Positions 22,699-30,763 are shown, numbered from the stretch's first letter. The stretch is DNA of 33,791 nucleotides from JACCQS01 sp050999295 (GCA_050999295.1 JBPCPI010000256.1:1-33791); one strand, 5' to 3'. Notes: generated by a model from the sequence alone, not told the origin. Made by a program: numbers and translations.

Positions 22699-24168
22699 TC
22701 ACTTGGCGCGCTTGGCCGACCCCCCGCGCGTACGGGCTGGCTTGGCAGCAGGCGCAGGCGCCGTCGGGGCCGGAGTGCTCCGAGTGCTGCGGGGCCGGGT
22801 TCGACGCGCCGAGGCCACCAGCGTGCCACCACCACTGGTCCCTACGACGGTGTCGTCGTCATCCGAATCGTCCAGATCGAGCGTCTCGTCCTCGATAGAT
22901 TCCTCGCTTCGATCAGCGCCTGCGGTCTCGGTGACGGAAGCCCTGCGCCCGCGATCAGCCTTGGCTGCCGCTGCGGGCGCCACGGACGCACGGCCGGACC
23001 TGCGCTTGTCAGCCACATCCTCCTCCGTTGCGCTGCCCGCGCGCCTGGCGTTCAGCCGCTTGGCCAGCTTCTGATACTCGGGTTCGCGCTCCTTGAGGTC
23101 ACACAGGACCGGAGCGGCCAAGAAGATCGACGAATACACACCGGCCAGCATGCCGACGAAGAGCACGAGAGCGAGGTCCTGCAGGGTCCCCTCGCCGATC
23201 AGGAACACTCCGGCGTAGAGCAGACCCAGGACGGGCAGCAGCGCGAAGATGGACGTGTTTATCGAGCGCATCAGCACCTGGTTGATGGCGAGGTTTGCCG
23301 ACTCGGAGTAGGTCCGGCGCTGACTGGCCACCAATCCCTTGGCGTTCTCGTCGATCTTGTCGAACACGACGACGGTGTCGTAGAGCGAGAAACCCAGAAT
23401 GGTGAGCAGCCCGATGACCGAAGCCGGGGTGACCTCGAACCCGACCAGTGAATAGATTCCCGCTGTGATCACGAGGTCGTGGAACAACGCAACCATCGCC
23501 CCCACCGCCATCTTCCACTGAAACCGGACGATCAGGAACGCAAGCACCAGCACCAGGAAGACGAGCAGTCCCTGCAGGGCCTTGCTCGTCACGTCGCGAC
23601 CCCAACTCGCGCTCGTCGTGGTGTTGGTGACATCGGCGGCATCCACCTCGACCGCCTCGGCAATGGCCGCGGAGACCTCGCCGGATTGCTCTTCACTGAG
23701 GTCTGCGGTGATGACCACGAGCTGGTTGTCACCGACTGCTTGCGCGCTGGTCACGACCGCACCCGCGTCCTCAACCGCCTGAGTGACCTCCTCCAGTTGG
23801 CTGACCGCTCCTGGGCTGCGGAAGCGCTCTCCGCCAGCGAACTCCACGCCGAGGTTGAACCCCCTGAAGATCATCGAGCCCAGGCAGATCAAGATCAGTG
23901 CTGCGGAGACCGCGTACCAGACCTTGCGCCTGCCGATGAAGTCGTACCCGATCTCACCGAGATAGAGCCGGACCGGCCACGGTTTACGCTGCGCCGCTGG
24001 TTGTTCGGCGCTCTCGTCCGCGCCCGTCGACTCACTGGGGACCTTCGTCGGCGCGACCTTCGCTGCTGGAGTCTTGGCCGTAGCCTTCGTAGCTGAGGGC
24101 GTTCGGCGGGGCGTGCGCGGCCCGGCGGCCTTGCGCCCGGTGCTGCTTGAGCCGGACTTCGTGGCCAT
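22699..24168 (-). CDS. secF: Protein translocase subunit SecF
   Basis: 489 residues, longer than usual because of both tails. The core has YDFIGRRKVWYAVSAALILI (TM1), FRGFNLGVEFAGGERF, GRDVTSKALQGLLVFLVLVL, HDLVITAGIYSLVGFEVTPASVIGLLTILGFSLYDTVVVFDKI, and the TYSESANLAINQVLMRSINTS segment. These are RND-type Sec accessory features that pull exported chains using the proton motive force. The N-terminal 60 residues are Lys/Ala/Thr-rich. The C-terminal 110 alternate basic and acidic low complexity (DLDDSDDDD). The ATG overlaps the secD TGA by one base (TGATG). Confidence 0.96.
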   Translation of the reverse strand: MATKSGSSSTGRKAAGPRTPRRTPSATKATAKTPAAKVAPTKVPSESTGADESAEQPAAQRKPWPVRLYLGEIGYDFIGRRKVWYAVSAALILICLGSMIFRGFNLGVEFAGGERFRSPGAVSQLEEVTQAVEDAGAVVTSAQAVGDNQLVVITADLSEEQSGEVSAAIAEAVEVDAADVTNTTTSASWGRDVTSKALQGLLVFLVLVLAFLIVRFQWKMAVGAMVALFHDLVITAGIYSLVGFEVTPASVIGLLTILGFSLYDTVVVFDKIDENAKGLVASQRRTYSESANLAINQVLMRSINTSIFALLPVLGLLYAGVFLIGEGTLQDLALVLFVGMLAGVYSSIFLAAPVLCDLKEREPEYQKLAKRLNARRAGSATEEDVADKRRSGRASVAPAAAAKADRGRRASVTETAGADRSEESIEDETLDLDDSDDDDTVVGTSGGGTLVASARRTRPRSTRSTPAPTAPAPAAKPARTRGGSAKRAK

Positions 24169-25931
24169 CAGCTGCCACCCGCTTTCGTGGAGGTACGTCG
24201 GGCGGCGGGAGTCCGGCGCCCGCCGGTGCGCAGTCCGATCGCAGCTGTGGAACCCCCGCCTGCTGCAACGGTTGCCGGTCTAGCCGGTCCGACCTGTAGC
24301 CGGCCCAGTCCAGACACCCGGGGGGACGAGAACGCCGCGTTGCGCGACAGCAGGGCCACCAGCGGGTGGGTGAACAAGAAGACGACCACAAGATCGAGCA
24401 CAGTGGACAGCCCCAGGGTGAAGGCGAATCCCTTCACCCCGCCGATCGCCAGTACGTACAGCGTCGCTGCGGCGAGAAAGCTGACGGCATCGGCGGAGAG
24501 AATCGTCCGGCGCGAGCTTACCCAGGCCCGCGGCACAGCCGCCCGCATCGAACGACCGTCTCGCACCTCGTCCTTGAGTCTCTCGAAGAAGATGATGAAG
24601 GAGTCCGCCGTGATACCGATGGCGACGATAAAGCCCGCGATGCCGGCCAGACTCAACGTGAACCCGATCTGGCGACCGAGGATGACCAAACAGGCGTAGA
24701 CGATGACCGCGGAAAGAAGCAGGCTGGCGATCGTCACGAGCCCGAGCAGACGGTAGTAGAACATCGCGTAGATGAAGACCAGCAGGATGCCGATGCCCCC
24801 GGCGATCAGGCCGGCGCGGAGCTGATCGGCTGCCAGCAGACCTGAGACGGTCTCGGCAGTGGATTGGGTGAAGGTCAGCGGCAACGCCCCGTACTTGAGT
24901 GAGTTGGCCAGACTGGTCGCAGTTTCCTGGGTGAAGGACCCGCTGATCGTCGTGGTCCCGCTGATGGCACCGCGAATCACCGGAGCGGAGATCACCCTGC
25001 CGTCCAGGGTGAAGGCAACGTTCTTGCCGACATTGGCACTGGTGTATTCGGCCCAGGTTGCCTGCGCGTTGGCCTTGAAGTCGAGTTGCACCACCCAACC
25101 CTGCGTGCCGCTCGGGTCGAGACCGGCGCTGGCCGCATCGACCTCGGTGCCGAGAATGATGCTCGGGCCCAGGAGGTACTTCTGCGTCCCGTCGGTCGAA
25201 CACGCCGCAACGTGGTCCTCCGGGCGATCGGCCGCGGCTTGGGCAGGATCGACCTCGGTCGAGCAGGTCTGCAATGCGGCGAATTCGGCCTGCGCCTCCT
25301 CCAGCGTGACCGGTGGCCGATCCGGGTCCGGAGCGTCGGCTGATCCGCTGGAGTGCGACTCATCACCGGTCGTCGCGGCGTGGTCGGGGTTCGCCTCGGG
25401 GTCGGTGGTCGCGGCGGGGTCGGTGGTCGCCGCGGGCTCGGTCGTGGCCGCCGGGTCACCGCTGGCCGCCGGGTCACCGCTGGCCGAAGGATCGCTGGCC
25501 GCTGGGTCACCGCTGGCCGAAGGATCGCTGGATTCCTCGGGCGCCACCGGGGTTACTGGTTGCGGCGCCTCCACAACCGGGCGGAAGAGCAGTTCGGCGG
25601 TCGTACCCAGGGACCGGGCCTGTTCACCCTCGTCACCGGGCACGGAAATGACGATGTTGGAATCGCCCTCGATAACCACCTCTGCCTCAGCGACACCCAG
25701 GCCGTTCACCCGACGCTCGATGATCTGCCGCGCCGTCTCCAGCTCGTCGGCCGAGGGGGCTCCACCGTCGCGGGTCTGCGCGGTGAGTGTCACGGTCGTG
25801 CCGCCCCGCAGGTCGAGTCCCAACCGTGGGGTCGGTGAGTCGCCGGTGAAGAAGACGAGCGCGTAGAGCGCCGCGATGATCAGCAGGAGGGCGATGAAGT
25901 ACCCCCGCATCTGCATCTGCGCACGTGCCAC
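24168..25931 (-). CDS. secD: Protein translocase subunit SecD
   Basis: 587 residues. It has TM1 (about 10-28), LGLDLRGGTTVTL, a large extracellular region (P1) with GRVISAPVIRGAISGTTTISGSFT, then five membrane segments with FTLSLAGIAGFIVAIGITADSFIIFFERLKDE. It works with SecF and YajC downstream of SecYEG. The P1 region carries an unusually long low-complexity stretch of ASGDPA / ATTDPA repeats (residues about 135-188). A basic Gly/Ala/Arg tail ends the protein. The start is GTG 25931 with GAAGGG upstream. It lies 112 bp downstream of yajC. Confidence 0.96.
   Translation of the reverse strand: MARAQMQMRGYFIALLLIIAALYALVFFTGDSPTPRLGLDLRGGTTVTLTAQTRDGGAPSADELETARQIIERRVNGLGVAEAEVVIEGDSNIVISVPGDEGEQARSLGTTAELLFRPVVEAPQPVTPVAPEESSDPSASGDPAASDPSASGDPAASGDPAATTEPAATTDPAATTDPEANPDHAATTGDESHSSGSADAPDPDRPPVTLEEAQAEFAALQTCSTEVDPAQAAADRPEDHVAACSTDGTQKYLLGPSIILGTEVDAASAGLDPSGTQGWVVQLDFKANAQATWAEYTSANVGKNVAFTLDGRVISAPVIRGAISGTTTISGSFTQETATSLANSLKYGALPLTFTQSTAETVSGLLAADQLRAGLIAGGIGILLVFIYAMFYYRLLGLVTIASLLLSAVIVYACLVILGRQIGFTLSLAGIAGFIVAIGITADSFIIFFERLKDEVRDGRSMRAAVPRAWVSSRRTILSADAVSFLAAATLYVLAIGGVKGFAFTLGLSTVLDLVVVFLFTHPLVALLSRNAAFSSPRVSGLGRLQVGPARPATVAAGGGSTAAIGLRTGGRRTPAARRTSTKAGGS
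25368..25529 (-). repeat. In-frame tandem repeat in the secD extracellular loop
   Basis: About 54 codons of degenerate 5-6-residue units (DPSAS, GDPAA, TTDPAA, TTEPAA). The underlying DNA repeats blocks such as GGGTCACCGCTGGCC and GAAGGATCGCTGG (plus-strand view). It lengthens the flexible part of P1 without breaking the frame. Such runs often vary in copy number between strains. Confidence 0.8.
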
Positions 25932-26043
25932 TGCTGATATCCCTTCCTGATCTCAGATCAGAACCTCGGAACGCCGGAGCTCACCGAGAACCGCCTCGGA
26001 CTGCTCAGCGCGGATCTGACTGCTGTTTGCGCGAATTTGAGAC
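25932..26043. repeat. yajC-secD spacer with a 19-21-bp tandem repeat and a small palindrome
   Basis: Two adjacent units of GACTGCT..GCGCG(G/A)AT(C/T)T lie at 25999-26017 and 26018-26038 (plus-strand view), just after the yajC stop. CTGATCT-C-AGATCAG at 25947-25961 is a near-perfect palindrome next to the secD ribosome site. No gene is visible. Confidence 0.55.
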
Positions 26044-26439
26044 CTAGGCTGACGGGTCGTCGTGGGCCAACGGCTTGGCCGGTCTCGCGGTCGGCGTGTC
26101 GGCCCGGTCGGCGTCGATGGCGCCAGCGGTCTCGTCACTCACGTCCTCGTCGTCGGCGTCCACATCGTCCAATTGGCTGTCGGCCGTGCGCACCTCGAGA
26201 ACAGCCGCGCGGGCGAACCTGGCGACCACCCCGGGTGCGATCTCGACGTCCACCGTGGCGTCATCCATGCCTGCGACATCGCCGTAGAGCCCGCACGTGA
26301 GCATGATCGGCGAGCCGACTTGGAGCGCGGCCTGCAGCTCGGCCTGCCGTGCCTGGATCTTCTTGCGCTGCCGGGTCTGCATATAGATGATCACGCCGAA
26401 TAGCGCGAGGAACGGAAGGAACAGCACTAGATCGCCCAC
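26044..26439 (-). CDS. yajC: Preprotein translocase subunit YajC
   Basis: 131 residues. One N-terminal membrane segment (LVLFLPFLALFGVIIYMQ) precedes the basic QTRQRKKIQARQAELQAALQVGSPIMLTCGLYGDV segment that defines the family. The C-terminus is an acidic, Asp/Ala-rich tail of about 45 residues. YajC associates with SecDF, and the gene order yajC-secD-secF agrees. The start is GTG 26439. A GAGG about 14 nt upstream is weak. Confidence 0.93.
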   Translation of the reverse strand: MGDLVLFLPFLALFGVIIYMQTRQRKKIQARQAELQAALQVGSPIMLTCGLYGDVAGMDDATVDVEIAPGVVARFARAAVLEVRTADSQLDDVDADDEDVSDETAGAIDADRADTPTARPAKPLAHDDPSA

Positions 26440-26474
26440 AGGGTCGGATTCGCCTCTTTCTCACTGGTTCGGGT

Positions 26475-26513
26475 CTGCATGGTCTGGAGTCTGCATGCTC
26501 TTGGGGCTGCATG
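26475..26513. repeat. Three CTGCATG iterations at exact 16-bp spacing upstream of yajC
   Basis: CTGCATG occurs at 26475-26481, 26491-26497 and 26507-26513, between the ruvB stop (26596) and the yajC start (26439). Each is followed by a GT- or CT-rich 9-mer. The regular period of about 1.5 helical turns could mark a protein-binding array or a decayed tandem repeat. No other gene lies in this 156-bp gap. Confidence 0.6.
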
Positions 26514-26595
26514 GTCCGCGCGCCGTCGAGGAGGACCTCGGCGAGGAAAGACGTGCCCAGGTGACGAGCAGCACATCAACCGGACCCGCTGCATT

Positions 26596-27738
26596 CTAGG
26601 CGTCGAACAGGGACGGCGCCGCAGACGGGGGCGCAGAGCCGGCCTGGGCTGCTGCAGCCGCCCCCCTGGGTGGCGTGATCCCGAGGTGTTCCCAGGCCGC
26701 CCGGGTCGCGACCCGACCCCGCGGCGTCCGGATCAGCAGACCGGCTCGGACGAGGAACGGTTCGCAAACCTCCTCCACCGTCTGAGCCTCCTCCCCCACC
26801 GCCACCGCCAGCGTCGCGATCCCCACCGGTCCCCCGTCGAAGCGCTGCACGAGGGCTCGCAACACCGCCTGGTCGAGTCGGTCAAGACCGAGATCGTCGA
26901 CGTCGAAGAGCGCCAGTCCGTCTCGGGCGATCGCGAGGTCGACGATTCCGTCGGCTCGCACCTCGGCGAAATCGCGGACCCGGCGCAGCAGTCGATTTGC
27001 GATCCTGGGGGTACCCCGAGAACGTCCGGCGATCTCGATCGCCCCATCAGACTGCAGCTCAACTCCGAGCAGCCGCGCGCTGCGCTGGAGCACGGCCACG
27101 AGTTCCGGCGGATCGTAGAACTCCATGTGCCCGACGAAGCCGAACCGGTCGCGCAACGGCCCGGTGAGCAGTCCGGCCCGAGTTGTCGCGCCCACCAGCG
27201 TGAAGGGCGCAACCGCGAGCGGAATTGCGGTGGCGCCGGGTCCCTTGCCCACCACCACGTCGACCCGGAAATCCTCCATCGCAACGTAAAGCAGTTCCTC
27301 GGCCGGACGTGCGATCCGATGGATCTCGTCGATGAAGACGATGTCGCCCGCCCCCAGGTTCGTCAGCAGCGCGGCGAGGTCCCCAGCGCGCTCGATCGCA
27401 GGCCCGCTGGTCACCCGCAGAACCGCACCAAGTTCGGCGGCGATGATCATCGCCAAGCTGGTCTTGCCCAGGCCTGGCGGCCCGGAGAGCAGGACGTGGT
27501 CGGGTGGCCGGGATCGACGCCGTGCGCTTTCCAGCAGCAGGTCTAGTTGGCCGCGGACCTTGGCCTGGCCGATGAACTCCTCGAGTCGCCGTGGCCGCAG
27601 CGAGGTTTCGATGTCGCGGTCTTCGGCTGCGGCGTACGGAGATACCGGCGCGTCCGAGGAACTTTCTCCGGAGAAAGTGCGGTCTGCGTCGTCGCTGAGG
27701 TGACTTTCTCCGGAGAATGTGCGGTCTGGATCGCTCAC
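26596..27738 (-). CDS. ruvB: Holliday junction branch-migration ATPase RuvB
   Basis: 380 residues. The AAA+ core has RPRRLEEFIGQ, Walker A SGPPGLGKTSLA, Walker B FIDEIHRI, sensor GATTRAGLLTGPLRDRFGF with the arginine finger region, and the winged-helix end (GRVATRAAWEHLG). It drives branch migration with RuvA. The conserved core begins at about residue 41 (ERDIE). Before it, DRTFSGES occurs twice (residues 5-12 and 19-26), encoded by a duplicated palindrome. The C-terminal 30 residues are Ala/Pro-rich. GTG 27738 overlaps the ruvA TGA (GTGA). Confidence 0.96.
   Translation of the reverse strand: MSDPDRTFSGESHLSDDADRTFSGESSSDAPVSPYAAAEDRDIETSLRPRRLEEFIGQAKVRGQLDLLLESARRRSRPPDHVLLSGPPGLGKTSLAMIIAAELGAVLRVTSGPAIERAGDLAALLTNLGAGDIVFIDEIHRIARPAEELLYVAMEDFRVDVVVGKGPGATAIPLAVAPFTLVGATTRAGLLTGPLRDRFGFVGHMEFYDPPELVAVLQRSARLLGVELQSDGAIEIAGRSRGTPRIANRLLRRVRDFAEVRADGIVDLAIARDGLALFDVDDLGLDRLDQAVLRALVQRFDGGPVGIATLAVAVGEEAQTVEEVCEPFLVRAGLLIRTPRGRVATRAAWEHLGITPPRGAAAAAQAGSAPPSAAPSLFDA
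27661..27728. repeat. Duplicated 26-bp unit with 18-bp palindrome in the ruvB 5' end
   Basis: Unit 1 (27661-27686) begins with the perfect palindrome ACTTTCTCCGGAGAAAGT and continues GCGGTCTG. Unit 2 (27703-27728) is the same with one change in the palindrome (AATGT end). The spacing is 42 bp, or 14 codons, so both encode DRTFSGES in frame on the minus strand. Confidence 0.9.
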
Positions 27739-28367
27739 AGGCGGTCCAGGCTGGACAGGGCCTGCCGTAGCAGGACGCCGACTTCGACGCTTTCGCCGCG
27801 TTCGATCCGGTCCTCGGCTTCGGGGGTCACCGCTTGTAGAGCTGCCTCGGCCTCACGCGGATTCCAGCCCAATCCCAGCAGTGCCTGCAGCAAAGACCGG
27901 CGCCAGCCGGGCTCACCCAGCGGCGCAGCCGAGCCATCCGGAGCAGGGCCCGACCCCGCCTCCGGTCCGGCACCGAGCCGATCCTTGAGGTCGATGAGCA
28001 AGCGTTCGGCGCCCTTCTTACCGATTCCGGGCACCTGCGTCAGCGCCGCGACATCACTGCTGGCCACGGCCCGACGGATCGCGGCCGGCCGGTGAATCGC
28101 CAGGACCGCCTGGGCCAGTCGCGGCCCGACACCGCTGGCCGTCTGCAGCAGTTCGAACAGGCCCCGCTCGTCATCGTCGACGAATCCGTACAGCGTCAGG
28201 GAATCCTCGCGGACCACCAGACTCGTGGCCAGCCGGGCGGGAGTACCGGTCCGCAGGGTGGCCAGAGTGCTCGGCGTACAGGAGACCGCCAGGCCCACCC
28301 CTCCGACATCAACGACCGCCTGGTCCGGGCTGACGGCACTGACCACGCCGCTGAGGTGCGCGATCAC
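27735..28367 (-). CDS. ruvA: Holliday junction DNA-binding protein RuvA
   Basis: 210 residues from the GTG at 28367, which overlaps the ruvC TGA (GTGA). Domain I is an OB fold (VIAHLSGVVSAV...VDVGGVGLAV). Domain II has helix-hairpin-helix motifs (LLQTASGVGPRLAQAVLAI and LTQVPGIGKKGAERLLIDLKDRL). A Gly/Pro linker follows, and domain III (ALLGLGWNPREAEAALQAV) contacts RuvB. It binds four-way junctions and loads RuvB. The frame stays open far upstream, but this start gives the usual family length. Confidence 0.96.
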   Translation of the reverse strand: MIAHLSGVVSAVSPDQAVVDVGGVGLAVSCTPSTLATLRTGTPARLATSLVVREDSLTLYGFVDDDERGLFELLQTASGVGPRLAQAVLAIHRPAAIRRAVASSDVAALTQVPGIGKKGAERLLIDLKDRLGAGPEAGSGPAPDGSAAPLGEPGWRRSLLQALLGLGWNPREAEAALQAVTPEAEDRIERGESVEVGVLLRQALSSLDRL

Positions 28368-28912
28368 CGGGCCGCGCCCCAGGCGCCGGCCGGCAGTACA
28401 CCCAGCACGGAGCTGCTGGCCAGTGCCCGCCGGTGCAGCGCGGCTCCGCGCCAGGCATGGCAGATCGCCAGTGCAAGCGCGTCTGCCACATCGGCTGGAC
28501 GCGGAGGCGCGGGTAGCGCGAGCAGGCGGGTGACCATGGCTGTGACCTGCGCCTTGTCGGCGTTTCCCGATCCGGTGACCGCGGCCTTGACCTCGCTGGG
28601 CGTGTACATGGCGACCGGAATCGCGGCCCGGGTGGCCGCCAGGATTGCTACCCCGGCGGCCTGACCGGTGGCCATCACCGTGCGTACGTTGTGCTGGCTG
28701 AAGACTCGCTCGACCGCAAGCACCTCGGGCAGATGAGTCGTGAGCAGGACGGTGATCGCGTCGGACAATTCGAGCAACCGCTCCCCCAGCTCGGCGCCGG
28801 GCGGGGTTCGGAGCACCCCGAAACTGATCGCCCTCGGCGGCCGGCCCGGTGATCCGTCGAGAACGGCGAAGCCGCATCTGGTCAGGCCGGGGTCGATGCC
28901 GACAACACGCAT
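28364..28912 (-). CDS. ruvC: Crossover junction endodeoxyribonuclease RuvC
   Basis: 182 residues from ATG 28912, preceded by GGGAGGG. The RNase H-like fold shows MRVVGIDPGLTRCGFAV with the first catalytic Asp, LAVERVFSQHNVRTVMATGQAAGV with the catalytic Glu, PSEVKAAVTGSGNADKAQV, and a C-terminal ADVADALALAICHAW with the last acidic pair. It resolves Holliday junctions after RuvAB migration. A LexA-type box lies just upstream, and the three ruv genes overlap by 4 nt each, so ruvCAB forms one SOS-controlled operon. Confidence 0.96.
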   Translation of the reverse strand: MRVVGIDPGLTRCGFAVLDGSPGRPPRAISFGVLRTPPGAELGERLLELSDAITVLLTTHLPEVLAVERVFSQHNVRTVMATGQAAGVAILAATRAAIPVAMYTPSEVKAAVTGSGNADKAQVTAMVTRLLALPAPPRPADVADALALAICHAWRGAALHRRALASSSVLGVLPAGAWGAAR

Positions 28913-28933
28913 GGAAGCCCTCCCTGCCCGGTT

Positions 28934-28949
28934 CCGAACACGTGTTCGA
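28934..28949 (-). promoter_or_regulatory. LexA/SOS box upstream of ruvC
   Basis: On the minus strand TCGAACACGTGTTCGG contains the perfect 14-bp palindrome CGAACACGTGTTCG. It fits the actinobacterial/Gram-positive SOS consensus TCGAAC-N4-GTTCGA at 11 of 12 defined positions. It ends about 21 bp before the ruvC start, overlapping the likely transcription start. LexA repression of ruvCAB is known in mycobacteria. Its presence here is read from sequence. Confidence 0.85.
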
Positions 28950-29004
28950 CAGGCTAGCCGCGGATGCCGACCGTGCCGCGATGACACGCCAGGCGCAGCT
29001 TCGA

Positions 29005-29385
29005 TCACCCCAGCCAGAGGCAGAACGGGTGCCCGACCGGGTCGAGGCACACGCGGACGTCGTCCTGCGGCTGATAGTCGGTGACCGTCGCACCGCACGC
29101 CGTGGCGTGCGCTACGGCGCTGTCGAGGTCATCCACGCGGATCTCCAGATGGATCATCATCTGCTGATCGCCAGGACCGGCGGGCCACGCCGGCCGGACG
29201 TAGGAGGACTCGGTCTGGAACGACAGAGTTACCCCGCCGTCAGGATTCTTCAGCACCACCCAGTCGGGCTCTTCGGCTCTGATCTCCCAGCCCAGCAGTT
29301 CGGCGTAGAAACGGGCCAGCGCGCCAGGATCGGGGGCGCCGATGTTGATCGTCGTCAGCTCGAGCACCGGAGTCTGGCCCCTCAT
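29005..29385 (-). CDS. VOC-family (glyoxalase/dioxygenase-fold) protein
   Basis: 126 residues from ATG 29385, which overlaps the yebC TGA by 4 nt. Paired beta-alpha-beta modules are visible: LTTINIGAPDPGALARFYAELLGWEIR...VVLKNPDGGVTLSFQ and MIHLEIRVDDLDSAVAHATACGATV...RVCLDPVGHPFCLWLG. The second ends in the DPVGHPFCL motif typical of vicinal-oxygen-chelate proteins related to glyoxalase and bleomycin-resistance proteins. The substrate cannot be assigned. It is an extra gene in the conserved yebC-ruvC interval. Confidence 0.88.
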   Translation of the reverse strand: MRGQTPVLELTTINIGAPDPGALARFYAELLGWEIRAEEPDWVVLKNPDGGVTLSFQTESSYVRPAWPAGPGDQQMMIHLEIRVDDLDSAVAHATACGATVTDYQPQDDVRVCLDPVGHPFCLWLG

Positions 29386-30146
29386 CCGACCGAGGCCAAT
29401 ACCTCGTCGCTGACATCGAAGTTCGCGTAGACGTTCTGCACGTCGTCGCAGTCCTCCAGGGCGTCGATCAGCCGGAAGACCTTGGGGGCGGCGTCCTCGT
29501 CGAGCTCGATCTGCACGCTGGGCAGGAAGGACGCCTCGGCTGAGTCGTAATCGATTCCTGCTGCGACGAGCGCGGACCGTACGGCGACGAGGTCGGTGGG
29601 TTCGCTGACCACCTCGAAGGAGTTCCCGAGGTCGTTGACCTCCTCGGCACCGGCGTCGAGTACAGCGAATAATATGTCGTCCTCGGCAGTTGCTTTTCCC
29701 GCCGCACCCTCCTTGGGCACGAGCACGACGCCCTTGCGGTTGAACAGGTAGGCCACCGAGCCGGGATCGGCCATCGAGCCACCGTTGCGGGTCATCGCCG
29801 TACGAACATCCGAGGCCGCCCGATTGCGGTTGTCGGTGAGGCACTCGATGAGGACCGCGACCCCGCTGGGGCCGTACCCCTCGTAGGTGATCGTCTGCCA
29901 GTCCGAGCCACCGTCCTCGGTGCCCGCGCCGCGCTTGACCGCTCGGTCGATGTTCTCGTTGGGTACCGAGGACTTCTTGGCCTTCTGCACCGCGTCGTAG
30001 AGGGTCGGGTTCCCGGCGAGGTCGGCACCGCCGGTACGGGCGGCGACCTCGACGTTCTTGATCATCTTCGCGAAGAGCTTTCCGCGCCTGGCGTCGATAG
30101 CCGCCTTCTTGTGTTTCGTCGTGGCCCACTTCGAGTGGCCGCTCAT
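29382..30146 (-). CDS. yebC: YebC/PmpR/TACO1-family regulatory or translation factor
   Basis: 254 residues of the YebC family. It has the N-terminal signature MSGHSKWATTKHKKAAIDARRGKLFAKMIKNVEVAAR, VQKAKKSSVPNENIDRAVKRGAG, YEGYGPSGVAVLIECLTDNRNRA, and the FNRKGVV segment. Family members have been described as DNA-binding regulators and, more recently, as factors that relieve ribosome stalling on proline-rich stretches. This sequence does not distinguish the two. It overlaps pdxT by 4 nt upstream and the VOC gene by 4 nt downstream. Confidence 0.96.
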   Translation of the reverse strand: MSGHSKWATTKHKKAAIDARRGKLFAKMIKNVEVAARTGGADLAGNPTLYDAVQKAKKSSVPNENIDRAVKRGAGTEDGGSDWQTITYEGYGPSGVAVLIECLTDNRNRAASDVRTAMTRNGGSMADPGSVAYLFNRKGVVLVPKEGAAGKATAEDDILFAVLDAGAEEVNDLGNSFEVVSEPTDLVAVRSALVAAGIDYDSAEASFLPSVQIELDEDAAPKVFRLIDALEDCDDVQNVYANFDVSDEVLASVG

Positions 30147-30763
30147 GATCGCTCCTCGCTGTTCAACCCGCGGACCATGTCCACGAAGAAACTGTGGATC
30201 CGGCCGTCATCAGTCAACTCGGGATGGAAGCTCGTCGCCAGAAGCGCGCCCTGCCGGACGGCGACCACTCTACCGTCGGCACGTCCACCGCTGACCCGGC
30301 CGAGTACCTCGACGTCGGGTCCGGCCTGCTCGACCCACGGCGCCCGAATGAACACCGCGGCGAACGATTTCTGGCCGACGACCGGGATGGGTACCTCGTT
30401 CTCGAAGGACTCGACCTGACGCCCGAACGCATTGCGTCGCACCGTGACATCCATTCCGCCGATGGTGTCCTGATCCGCAGAGGCGTCCAGGATTCGATCG
30501 GCGAGTAGGATCATCCCGGCGCACGAGCCGTATACCGGCAGGCCCGATCGGATGCGCTCACGGAGCGGTCGCATCAGCCCGAAGATGTTGAGCAGTTTCG
30601 CGATCGTGGTGGACTCCCCACCGGGGAGGATGAGGCCGTCCACCGTGTCCAGTTCTGACGCGCGGCGGACCTCGACAGCGCCGGCACCGCAGGCCTCGAC
30701 CCGGCGCAGGTGCTCGCGTGCGTCCCCCTGAAGTGCGAGGACGCCGATGTGCGGCGGCATCAC
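30143..30763 (-). CDS. pdxT: Pyridoxal 5'-phosphate synthase glutaminase subunit PdxT
   Basis: 206 residues of the class I glutamine amidotransferase type. It has IGVLALQGDAREH, the oxyanion region LPGGESTTIAKLL, nucleophile Cys81 in YGSCAGMILLA, and the SFHPELTDD His/Glu pair. It hydrolyses glutamine and passes ammonia to PdxS in the 12+12 complex. It overlaps pdxS and yebC by 4 nt each. Confidence 0.97.
   Translation of the reverse strand: MMPPHIGVLALQGDAREHLRRVEACGAGAVEVRRASELDTVDGLILPGGESTTIAKLLNIFGLMRPLRERIRSGLPVYGSCAGMILLADRILDASADQDTIGGMDVTVRRNAFGRQVESFENEVPIPVVGQKSFAAVFIRAPWVEQAGPDVEVLGRVSGGRADGRVVAVRQGALLATSFHPELTDDGRIHSFFVDMVRGLNSEERS

Noticed and set aside
25368..25529. CRISPR array candidate in the secD repeat
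   Set aside because: Units are short, adjacent, in frame and without unique spacers, so this is a coding tandem repeat.
27735..29093. RuvA frame extending upstream through ruvC
   Set aside because: The upstream part is an alternative frame of ruvC; the GTG at 28367 gives the normal RuvA length and a GTGA overlap.
29005..30129. VOC frame extending upstream through yebC
   Set aside because: The extension is Arg/Gly-rich shadow of yebC; the ATG at 29385 begins exactly at the conserved fold.
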